A stretch of DNA of 6,452 bases, taken from NCBI GenBank assembly GCA_913056375.1, contig CAJXNF010000168.1:1-6452 (forward strand), in the 5' to 3' direction. A program made the translations under genes and the position numbers. Under the pieces are notes generated by a model. That model was not told the DNA's origin. It saw only the letters and a program-made list of their open reading frames with translations, and ran no database searches. Of the stretch, positions 1 through 5,610 are shown piece after piece. Within the stretch, counting starts at the first letter, position 1. Each line of letters begins with the position of its first letter. The DNA is from an uncultured Pseudomonadota bacterium (GTDB taxonomy: Bacteria; SAR324; NAC60-12).

Positions 1-573
1 AACACAATTTTTGTTGGCATCTACATGGGGCAATGCCATCACCTCACTTGCAAAAGAGCTTTGGCACCTTGTATGAAGCGTCGATGGCCAATGTGCTGTC
101 TCCCCTTTTCTTGAATTCAACTGCCATGTGTTTTTCGTGCACTTCAAACTGCTTCAGATATACAGACTGAAGTTAACCACCGCTGGCAACTCTTGCAGCA
201 TAAGATTTCTTGTCCGCAAAACTTCCGAATAGACAATGAGGCGTATCAGACTCTCGGGTTCCAACGCGCAATTTTTGCATGGCTAAGCGATATTCACGAA
301 GCAACTGGCTGCGCGATGGACTACAGAAGAAGTCTGGATCTAGATCGACCAACGAAACTGGAGCGGGCATCGAGGCGTCACCTACTCAGGGCGAAAGCAA
401 GGTGGGTGGGGCACAAAATCAAGGTGCAGCGAACGTAGGTATATCCGGTTCCCACTCACGGGGGGAATTTTACCAAGGCCGCATGGCGAGACACTCGGTG
501 CTATTTTTGGCGAGGGCGGGATATCTTCCAAGGCGAAACCAACAAAGTTATCTCGCGCGTAGTGCTGCCAGTT
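1..573 (-). pseudogene. Possible decayed gene, maybe MULE-like transposase remnant
   Basis: No intact gene is visible in 1-708. On the minus strand three protein-like stretches follow one another in shifted frames. The first is open at 573-385 (contains FVGFALEDIPPSPKIAPSV and RIYLRSLHLDFVPH), ending in TAG at 384-382. The second is open from 370 (ATG, with AGGTGA seven bases before it) to a TAA at 175-173, then in the same frame 172-52 (contains VYLKQFEVHEKHMAVEFKK and LAIDASYKVPKLF), ending in TGA at 51-49. A third short stretch (SEVMALPHVDANKN) continues to the window edge. The order SYAARVASG ... YLKQ ... IDASYKVPK recalls MULE-type transposase-related proteins, in which the Asp would be catalytic; this is from memory. 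Positions 361-660 are about 54% G+C by hand count. The plus strand also has a long, singly interrupted frame, so strand and identity remain uncertain. Confidence 0.27.
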
Positions 574-708
574 TTAAGCAACCGGAATTTAAAGCCTTTG
601 GAAGAAATGTTGGTGATCGAATGACGGCCGTGGCCCAGAGGGATACGATGGTGGCTTTGCACCACTCCCGCAGAGACTGAATGAGAGTTTTTCTGGTGCT
701 TTGGTTTT

Positions 709-1020
709 TTATTCGTGTTGGGTGATCACACTAGGAAAATTTACTAATGCTGCATCAGAAACAGGAGTGAAGGTACCGGTTTCGACTTTGACACCAGCAT
801 CAATTCGCTTCTGAGTCAGCTCTTCATCAGCCTGGAATTTCTTGAGATGTTCCATGGATTCAAAGTGTAGGACACCGTGTAATTTGGTTTCGTCATCGGC
901 TTGAGGTCCTACGCAGATCATGGTCATTCCGTATTCCTTCATTTTTCCACCACTTTCTTTGACCATATCTTTCCAGACTTGGAAACCTTTTGTGATTTCA
1001 ATCGTAGTAAAAACGAGCAT
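709..1020 (-). CDS. Small DUF3764-like protein of unknown function
   Basis: A 103-residue soluble protein with no signal peptide or membrane segment. The alternation of strands and helices suggests a single ferredoxin-like alpha+beta fold: strand MLVFTTIEI (1-9), helix around WKDMVKESGGKMKEYG (16-31), strand MTMICVGP (32-39), strand KLHGVLHFES (46-55), helix MEHLKKFQADEELTQKRIDAG (56-76, conserved 'L..F..D.E' feel) and strand VKVETGTFTPVS (77-88). The pattern recalls DUF3764, a family I remember mainly from marine bacteria and cyanobacteria, and more generally dimeric alpha/beta-barrel proteins; it is not proven. No catalytic residues are evident. ATG at 1018-1020 has GAAAGG (1031-1026) five bases upstream, the clearest ribosome-binding site in the window. 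It stands alone, downstream of the tRNA pair, and no terminator is evident after its TAA. Confidence 0.72.
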   Translation of the reverse strand: MLVFTTIEITKGFQVWKDMVKESGGKMKEYGMTMICVGPQADDETKLHGVLHFESMEHLKKFQADEELTQKRIDAGVKVETGTFTPVSDAALVNFPSVITQHE

Positions 1021-1104
1021 GGGTGCCTTTCAGTAGATAGTTCATTAGGTTAACTGTCGCCCAGCCAAGGAGTGTTCTGGACCTAATTTAAATGTTTGGT
1101 GGGG

Positions 1105-1130
1105 CAGTAAAAAGTGCTAAACAGCAACTG
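1105..1130 (-). terminator. Weak intrinsic terminator candidate after the tRNA pair
   Basis: Read on the minus strand, CAGTTGCT (1130-1123), loop GTTT, then AGCA (1118-1115) form a 4-bp inner stem followed by C and five T residues (1114-1109). A further ACTG (1108-1105) could pair with the outer CAGT by bulging out the T run. The stem is short, so efficiency is doubtful. The location, about 35 bp past tRNA-Asp and before a gene with its own ribosome-binding site, is where a terminator would be expected. Confidence 0.28.
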
Positions 1131-1164
1131 GCTGGGAAAGCTTTGAATTGAATGGTTTTTTTCG

Positions 1165-1241
1165 TGGCGGGGTCGACGGGGCTCGAACCCGCGACCTCTG
1201 GCGTGACAGGCCAGCGTTCTGACCAACTGAACTACGACCCC
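1165..1241 (-). tRNA. tRNA-Asp (anticodon GUC)
   Basis: A full cloverleaf reads on the minus strand. The acceptor stem GGGGTCG (1241-1235) pairs with CGACCCC (1175-1169), the discriminator is G (1168), as expected for tRNA-Asp, and CCA is encoded (1167-1165). The anticodon stem CTGGC/GCCAG encloses CTGTCAC, giving anticodon GUC for GAU/GAC codons. The T arm contains GGTTCGAGCC. The length is 77 nt including CCA. A run of T residues directly follows the CCA in the plus-strand sense, but on the transcribed strand this is an A run and not a terminator. Confidence 0.97.
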
Positions 1242-1271
1242 GTAACGGAAGGGAGCTTTTTTCATTGGGAG

Positions 1272-1347
1272 TGGTGGGCGCTACAAGGATCGAACTTGTG
1301 ACCTACGGTTTGTAAGACCGTCGCTCTCCCAGCTGAGCTAAGCGCCC
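1272..1347 (-). tRNA. tRNA-Val (anticodon UAC)
   Basis: A full cloverleaf reads on the minus strand. The acceptor stem GGGCGCT (1347-1341) pairs with AGCGCCC (1282-1276), the discriminator is A (1275), and CCA is encoded (1274-1272). The D-loop has AGCTCAGCTGGGAGAGC. The anticodon stem ACGGT/ACCGT encloses the loop CTTACAA, giving anticodon UAC, which reads valine GUN codons. The T arm contains GTTCGATCC. The length is 76 nt including CCA. It lies 50 bp downstream of lspA and 30 bp upstream of tRNA-Asp, with which it is probably co-transcribed. Confidence 0.97.
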
Positions 1348-1361
1348 AACGAAAAAGAAGA

Positions 1362-1390
1362 AGAATATGATCTGTTTTTTCGGAGTGCAA
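1362..1390 (-). promoter_or_regulatory. Weak promoter candidate for the tRNA-Val/tRNA-Asp pair
   Basis: Between lspA and tRNA-Val the minus strand reads TTGCAC (1390-1385), a 17-bp spacer, then TATTCT (1367-1362). The boxes match consensus at 3 and 4 of 6 positions. Initiation would fall near 1355, leaving a leader of about 8 nt before the mature tRNA. The tRNAs could instead be carried by read-through from lspA, since no terminator is visible between them. Confidence 0.27.
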
Positions 1391-1397
1391 GCTTTTT

Positions 1398-1883
1398 CTA
1401 TGCTTTAGCAGATCGGAACGATACCAAGGATGAAGCAATAAAACAGACAACCCCAAAGCTGATAAAGATGTCAGCAAAGTTGTTGACAAAAAAACTAACC
1501 TCAAACCAACGGAAGTGGAAAAAGTCCGTAACGTGCCCGAACCAACCTCTATCTACAAGATTGCCCATCGCCCCGGGTAATATCCAAGTTAGTCCTTGCT
1601 TGGTCCATTCATCCAGCTCAAGCCAATAGCGCAGTTGATAAAAGATCATCCCAGCAATTGCCAGGACGGATATTCCAATGAGCAGAGGAAGCCGAATCGA
1701 ATCGTCTAAATCTGAGAGAAAACTAAAACTGACTCCACGATTCTGCACGTGGGTCAGGTCAATCAAATTAGGGATTAAGGTTGTCAATTCATACAGGGGG
1801 ACGTTTGCTCTGATCCAAATTTTCGAGACAAGATCGATTGCCAGCAAAACGGCAATGATGACCGCGGAATGCCATAGTTTCAT
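1398..1883 (-). CDS. lspA: Lipoprotein signal peptidase (signal peptidase II)
   Basis: Inner-membrane aspartic protease that cleaves the signal peptide of diacylglyceryl-modified prolipoproteins ahead of the lipobox cysteine. It has 161 residues, typical for the family. Four membrane segments are visible at about 5-23, 65-83, 97-113 and 137-155. Conserved blocks are IDLVSK (16-21), VQNRGVSFSF (46-55, the N.G..F box), PGAMGNLVDR (103-112), HVTDFFHF (117-124) and NNFADIFISFGV (134-145). Asp120 and Asp138 occupy the positions of the two catalytic aspartates. The start ATG (1881-1883) overlaps the hisS stop as TGATG, and a GGGGA ribosome-binding candidate lies seven bases upstream. It ends with TAG at 1398-1400. 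It is the last protein gene of the udg-hisS-lspA cluster, followed 50 bp later by tRNA-Val. Nothing links it functionally to its neighbours beyond housekeeping. Confidence 0.97.
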   Translation of the reverse strand: MKLWHSAVIIAVLLAIDLVSKIWIRANVPLYELTTLIPNLIDLTHVQNRGVSFSFLSDLDDSIRLPLLIGISVLAIAGMIFYQLRYWLELDEWTKQGLTWILPGAMGNLVDRGWFGHVTDFFHFRWFEVSFFVNNFADIFISFGVVCFIASSLVSFRSAKA

Positions 1884-3169
1884 CAGTCTTTCCCCATCCA
1901 GGGGAGGTCTGTAATTTTTGATAGCGAGTAGGCTTTCTGTTCTCGATTATGCAGGTCTCGGATCACGACTTCATCTCTGTTGAGTTCATCTGGAAAACAA
2001 AACATGGCAAAAGCTACTCCCAGATTATTGGCTTGTTGCAGGGCTTTTTGCATTTTCATTGGCCCGAATTGGGTCTGAACTTTGAGTCCAGCATCTCTTA
2101 GCTGATGGGCAACGCCCATTGCCATTTCATCATGTTGGGAATCGAGAGCAAAGATCACCAGGTCCAGTTCTTGTTTCAATTTAGGGAGTTTTTTGGTTTC
2201 CTCCAAAATCTCCAGAATGACAACATCTCCAAAACCAAAGCCAACTGCTGGAATAGCTGGCCCGCCAAAGGCAGATAGGAGGGAGTCGTAGCGACCTCCA
2301 CCACTGATCGCACGGGAAGATTTGGTGGGAGTGTTGACTTCAAAGACCGTCCCAGTGTAGTAGGACAAACCTCGGACAATCGAGATATCGAACTGTAGGC
2401 ATGTTCCCAATCCCATTTTCTGAAACTGGTCCAAGATGTTTTTCAGTTCGTTGAGGACATCCTGATTTTCCAGTCGTTCAGCCACAGCTTTAAAATCAGG
2501 TAATTCAAGGAATTGGATCAGTTGAGCAGCCTGATTGTCGTTAAGTCCCTGATTTGCGAGTTCAGAACGCAGCGCATCAACAGGCAATTTGTCCCTTTTG
2601 TCCAGGACAACGAGCACAGAATTTTGCAGATCCTGAGGTACCTTCAACTGTTCCAGCATGGCGTTCAGTATGCGCCGATCATTGATGAAGATTCGAAAAT
2701 CCTCTGAATCAAGTCCTAGTTCCTTCAAGGATCGAATGAGGGTGCTGATGATTTCTAATTCAGCGAGAATTGTGGGTTCCCCAATGATGTCCAAATTCCA
2801 TTGGTAGTGCTCACGTTTTCTACCTCGAGTCATCCTTTCGTAGCGAAAGCATTGGGGGATTGAGAACCAGCGTACTGGGTAACTCAGAGATTTTTGCTTC
2901 TGTAGAATCATTCTTGCCAACGATGGCGTCATCTCTGGGCGTAGGCTCAACCTGCGAGCGCTGTTGTCTTCGAAGTTGTACAGTTGCTGGCTAATCTCAT
3001 CCCCTGCTTTCCGAATATACAAGGCTTCGTGCTCTAAAACACAGGCATCATATTCTTCAAAACCAGCTTGCTGTGCAGACTTGCGCCATGAGTTGAAAAG
3101 CCAATTGCGGAGTCGTAATTGTGGAGGGTAAAAATCTCGAGTACCTTTGACGGGTTGGAGATCAATCAT
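1883..3169 (-). CDS. hisS: Histidine--tRNA ligase (HisRS), variant subtype
   Basis: Class II aminoacyl-tRNA synthetase that charges tRNA-His in the cytosol. The 428 residues match the usual ~424. Visible elements are the N-terminal GTRDFYPP (9-16), the motif 1 region with LRPEMTPSLARM (76-87), motif 2 CFRYERMTRGRKREHYQW (107-124), the histidine-binding VRGLSYYTGTVFE (265-277) with catalytic-type Arg266, SGGGRYDSLL (289-298), motif 3 GFGFGDVVILEIL (310-322), and a complete anticodon-binding domain (about 334-422). The intact Arg266 and C-terminal domain argue against the HisZ paralogue. RPEMTP, the motif 2 loop and GFGFGD resemble plant organellar HisRS as remembered, rather than E. coli (RPEGTA, GFAMGLERL). 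The motif 3 arginine is absent. ATG at 3167-3169 has only a weak GAG upstream. The TGA stop shares its last base with the lspA ATG. Confidence 0.93.
   Translation of the reverse strand: MIDLQPVKGTRDFYPPQLRLRNWLFNSWRKSAQQAGFEEYDACVLEHEALYIRKAGDEISQQLYNFEDNSARRLSLRPEMTPSLARMILQKQKSLSYPVRWFSIPQCFRYERMTRGRKREHYQWNLDIIGEPTILAELEIISTLIRSLKELGLDSEDFRIFINDRRILNAMLEQLKVPQDLQNSVLVVLDKRDKLPVDALRSELANQGLNDNQAAQLIQFLELPDFKAVAERLENQDVLNELKNILDQFQKMGLGTCLQFDISIVRGLSYYTGTVFEVNTPTKSSRAISGGGRYDSLLSAFGGPAIPAVGFGFGDVVILEILEETKKLPKLKQELDLVIFALDSQHDEMAMGVAHQLRDAGLKVQTQFGPMKMQKALQQANNLGVAFAMFCFPDELNRDEVVIRDLHNREQKAYSLSKITDLPWMGKD
1884..1905 (-). promoter_or_regulatory. lspA ribosome-binding sequence inside a hairpin at the end of hisS
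   Basis: On the minus strand TCCCC (1905-1901), TGGAT loop, GGGGA (1895-1891) forms a 5-bp stem with a 5-nt loop, within the hisS codons for the last six residues. The 3' arm GGGGA lies seven bases before the lspA ATG and is the only purine-rich, Shine-Dalgarno-like sequence there. The TGATG stop-start overlap follows. Ribosomes finishing hisS would open the stem, so lspA translation is probably coupled to hisS. This is inferred from sequence alone. Confidence 0.45.
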
Positions 3170-3179
3170 GCTCAGTTAA

Positions 3180-4109
3180 TCAATGAGGGAAAGCGTATTC
3201 GGAAATTTTCTGAAAATCTTGCCAGGCCTCAGTCATTGCGTTGGGATTTCTGAGTAAGTAGGAAGGGTGGAAAGTTGGCAGGATATTCCAATCACGATAT
3301 TTTTTTAGGCTTCCTCGTGATTTTGTGATTCCAGGACTGCCAGGTAGCAGAGCTTGAGTGGGGACATTGCCGAGAGTAACGATCAACTTGGGGTTCACCA
3401 ACTCTATCTGACGTTCAAGAATCCCCATACAATGGGCGATTTCATCAGACGTAGGATTTCTATTATTTGGGGGTCGGCACTTTACAACATTCGTCACATA
3501 AACATCTTCACGATCCAACCCAATCACATCAATCATTCGATCCAAAAGTTTGCCGGCTTTTCCCACGAATGGAAGACCAAGCCTGTCCTCATCAGCTCCA
3601 GGCCCTTCCCCCACGAACATCAATGAGCTGCCATCATGACCGGAACCAAAAACGAATTGATTTCTTGTTGGCCCAAGTGCACAGCGTTGACACTCTGAGT
3701 TTTGCTGACACAGCGCAGCCAGTGATCCAACTTTTGAGTGATCCCGAAGCTCATTTTGAACTTTCTTGATCGATTCAGGTTCCCTGAAGACAGGTACCTT
3801 AGAGGAAGGTGGGCAGAAATCTATGTCACCGGTGTTAGTCACGTCTTCGCGGGCTTGTGCACAGGAGATCGCTAGTTGCTGCTTCAAATTTTGCAAACTG
3901 ACGGCACTTTTTTCTGATCCGCTGAGCTCCGCGAAATTTAATTCTTTCCCCGAATCCCCTGCATTGTGGGGCACCAGCTCGTACAACCCATCAATCAACT
4001 CACACAGTTCAACTTTGGGAAGTGATTCCTGGTTCAGGTAGTGACAATCTTTTTTCTGCAGCCACTTCAACTGATTTTCTAGGTAGAGCAGCAGGGTAGG
4101 GTAATCCAC
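3180..4109 (-). CDS. Family 4 (UDGa-type) uracil-DNA glycosylase with N-terminal extension
   Basis: Iron-sulfur DNA repair enzyme that removes uracil from DNA arising by cytosine deamination or misincorporation. The catalytic part (about residues 128-309) has the four 4Fe-4S cysteines C140, C143, C211 and C227 in the family spacing (CQRC, KCRPP, HC). It also has the active-site motif GEGPGADED (167-175), the conserved LPFVGKAGKLLD (179-190), TNVVKCRPPNNRNP (206-219) and the motif HPSYLLR (281-287). Residues 1-127 form an extension beyond the ~190-200-residue minimal enzyme. It starts amphipathic and leucine-rich, then becomes polar and low in conservation signals, as is common in proteobacterial members. 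The start is GTG at 4107-4109 with no clear Shine-Dalgarno sequence. No ATG occurs before residue 164, well inside the catalytic domain, so GTG or a nearby TTG must be used. The TGA stop is 10 bp before hisS, implying co-transcription. Confidence 0.93.
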   Translation of the reverse strand: MDYPTLLLYLENQLKWLQKKDCHYLNQESLPKVELCELIDGLYELVPHNAGDSGKELNFAELSGSEKSAVSLQNLKQQLAISCAQAREDVTNTGDIDFCPPSSKVPVFREPESIKKVQNELRDHSKVGSLAALCQQNSECQRCALGPTRNQFVFGSGHDGSSLMFVGEGPGADEDRLGLPFVGKAGKLLDRMIDVIGLDREDVYVTNVVKCRPPNNRNPTSDEIAHCMGILERQIELVNPKLIVTLGNVPTQALLPGSPGITKSRGSLKKYRDWNILPTFHPSYLLRNPNAMTEAWQDFQKISEYAFPH

Positions 4110-4119
4110 AGAAAAAACT

Positions 4120-4165
4120 TTTAGGGTGAGAATTTAGTTTAAAGGTGAGCAGTCAACTAAAGTTG
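4120..4165. repeat. Short direct and inverted repeats in the leader before udg
   Basis: Two similar elements, TTTAGGGTGAG (4120-4130) and TTTAAAGGTGAG (4138-4149, plus strand), share GGTGAG with the cores 19 bp apart. Beside them is a small inverted repeat CAACT-AA-AGTTG (4154-4165). All lie in the presumed untranslated leader between the candidate promoter and the GTG start. The elements are short and the region is AT-rich, so they may be accidental. Confidence 0.2.
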
Positions 4166-4189
4166 CATTTTGTTTTAAATCCAAATCTT

Positions 4190-4218
4190 CATGACCATCA
4201 TTATAATGACATGTCCAT
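4190..4218. repeat. Operator-like arrangement: paired 9-mers around a palindrome
   Basis: Two 9-mers, CATGACCAT (4190-4198) and CATGTCCAT (4210-4218), differ at one base and are spaced exactly 20 bp apart, about two helical turns. Between them, and overlapping the end of the first, lies the perfect 12-bp palindrome TCATTATAATGA (4198-4209). A second, 8-bp palindrome GACATGTC (4208-4215) overlaps the right-hand copy. The cluster coincides with the candidate -10 box. Paired sites on one face of the helix suit binding by a dimeric regulator, but no regulator is encoded nearby and chance cannot be excluded. Confidence 0.3.
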
Positions 4219-4230
4219 GTGGCTTTGCAA
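4200..4230 (-). promoter_or_regulatory. Candidate sigma-70-type promoter for the udg-hisS-lspA cluster
   Basis: On the minus strand a perfect TATAAT lies at 4205-4200, with TTGCAA (4 of 6 matches to TTGACA) at 4230-4225. The 19-bp spacer is longer than the ideal 17. Transcription would begin near 4194, giving a leader of about 85 nt before the GTG start at 4109. The -10 box sits inside the perfect palindrome TCATTATAATGA (4198-4209), so a TATAAT also reads on the plus strand. This is the only sizeable gap between hslU and the next cluster, which makes a promoter here sensible. The evidence is sequence match only. Confidence 0.4.
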
Positions 4231-4239
4231 GAAATGAAT

Positions 4240-5589
4240 CTAAAGGATGTAACGACTAAGGTCTTGATTTTTCAGTAAACTTGAAACTCTACCTTGGATA
4301 TATTCAGGGGTAATTTTTATTGTTTGACCACTGAGTTTTGGTGCTTCAAAGCTAACTTCTTCAAGTAATTGCTCCATAATCGTGTGAAGTCTTCTGGCTC
4401 CAATATTTTCAGATTCTGCATTGATCACGAAGGCAATCCTTGCGATTTCGCGAATTGAATCGTCTGAAAATTCAAGTTCGACCTCCTCAGTTTGCATCAG
4501 CATTGTGTATTGCTTGATCAAAGCGTTCCGAGGTTCAGTCAATATTTTCACAAAATCCTCTTCACTTAACGCCTTCAGTTCCACACGAATGGGGAATCTA
4601 CCTTGAAGTTCAGGGATCAAGTCTGAAGGTTTGGCCAGGTGAAAAGCTCCAGCGGCAATGAACAAGATGTGTTCCGTACGAACAGGACCGTATTTCGTAT
4701 TGATGGTGGAGCCTTCAACGATAGGCAATAGATCTCTTTGAACTCCCTCACGTGAGACATCAGGCCCTTGAGTGGCTCCTCTTCTACTTGCGACTTTGTC
4801 AATTTCATCAAGAAAAACGATGCCAGTTTGTTCCACTCTGGAAACTGCCTCTCTGGAAACCTCATCCATATCAATCAATTTACTAACTTCTTCTTGTTGA
4901 AGAATCGTTTTGGCTTCAGCAATTTTTGTTTTTCTACGTTTCTTTCGCTTCGGCATGAAATTCGAGAGCATGTCCCGGATGTTCATGTCCATATTGTCGT
5001 TCATTGAAACAGGCATGAATTCCAGCATCGGAGTGTTTCCCCGCTCCGCAACTTCTAAATCAATCTGTTTTTCATCCAGCAACCCGTCCCGAATTTTTTG
5101 ACGAAATTTCTCTCTTGTTCCCTGATTTCCCGGTACGCCTTGCTCATCTTTTTGAGGATTCGGTAACAAAAGATCCAGCAAGCGATCTTCAGCTAGTAAT
5201 GCGGCTTCTTCAGTTTTTCGATGCATGTGCTCTTGCTTTACCATGCCAATCGCTGCCTCTGTCAGGTCCCGAATCATTGACTCAACATCTCTACCTACAT
5301 AGCCAACTTCAGTAAATTTTGAGGCTTCTACTTTGAGGAAAGGAGCATTGACGAGCTTAGCAATCCGTCTAGCAATCTCGGTCTTTCCAACACCAGTTGC
5401 ACCGATCATGATAATATTTTTAGGTAGGATTTCGTCCTTAATTTCTTCAGGAAGCTGCATCCGACGCCACCGGTTTCTGAGGGCTACCGCAACGGCTTTT
5501 TTGGCATCTGATTGGCCGATAATGTAGGAATCGAGGGCTTGAACGATTTCGTGAGGTGTCTGATTGTGTTCAGGTAGTTGAATTTCCAT
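4240..5589 (-). CDS. hslU: ATP-dependent protease ATPase subunit HslU
   Basis: AAA+ unfoldase that recognises, unfolds and feeds protein substrates into HslV. It has 449 residues against 443 in E. coli. In order: an N-terminal region with SYIIGQSDAKKAVAVALRNR (21-40); Walker A GATGVGKT (63-70); the pore-loop segment GYVGRD (96-101); the inserted I domain (about 110-245), including a basic patch KRKKRRKTK (214-222); Walker B IVFLDEIDK (257-265); the arginine-finger stretch ELQGRFPIRVEL (327-338); and the sensor 2 motif GARR (397-400). The C-terminus DLSRYIL nearly matches the E. coli tail that inserts between HslV subunits to activate them, so the protein looks fully functional. The start is ATG at 5587-5589, with no recognisable Shine-Dalgarno sequence between it and the hslV stop. 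The stop is TAG at 4240-4242, and no clear intrinsic terminator follows. Confidence 0.98.
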   Translation of the reverse strand: MEIQLPEHNQTPHEIVQALDSYIIGQSDAKKAVAVALRNRWRRMQLPEEIKDEILPKNIIMIGATGVGKTEIARRIAKLVNAPFLKVEASKFTEVGYVGRDVESMIRDLTEAAIGMVKQEHMHRKTEEAALLAEDRLLDLLLPNPQKDEQGVPGNQGTREKFRQKIRDGLLDEKQIDLEVAERGNTPMLEFMPVSMNDNMDMNIRDMLSNFMPKRKKRRKTKIAEAKTILQQEEVSKLIDMDEVSREAVSRVEQTGIVFLDEIDKVASRRGATQGPDVSREGVQRDLLPIVEGSTINTKYGPVRTEHILFIAAGAFHLAKPSDLIPELQGRFPIRVELKALSEEDFVKILTEPRNALIKQYTMLMQTEEVELEFSDDSIREIARIAFVINAESENIGARRLHTIMEQLLEEVSFEAPKLSGQTIKITPEYIQGRVSSLLKNQDLSRYIL

Positions 5590-5610
5590 GAAAACTATTG
5601 GGGTTGGTGA

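Noticed and set aside
279..680. A 133-codon plus-strand frame with an ATG start
   Set aside because: Its arginine/serine-rich product has no recognisable motif, no ribosome-binding site precedes the ATG, and the other frames of this region look more protein-like.
1165..1241. tRNA-Asp 3' end as an attachment site for an integrated element reaching into the left edge
   Set aside because: No second copy of the tRNA 3' sequence was seen by eye in 1-1160, and no integrase gene is visible.
1083..1504. Two overlapping minus-strand frames of 60 and 80 codons
   Set aside because: They run through the tRNA-Asp and tRNA-Val genes and the end of lspA in another frame, so they are not real genes.
1883..3169. 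Assignment of the HisRS-like gene as the regulatory paralogue HisZ
   Set aside because: The catalytic-type Arg266 and a complete C-terminal anticodon-binding domain are present, and no his biosynthesis genes are nearby.
4175..4198. A tiny leader frame MVMKIWI before udg, considered as an attenuator peptide
   Set aside because: Its first ATG lies at or upstream of the predicted transcription start, it has no ribosome-binding site, and no terminator/antiterminator pair follows.
4110..4239. Intrinsic terminator for the hslVU transcript
   Set aside because: The palindromes here are AT-rich and none is followed by a T run on the minus strand.
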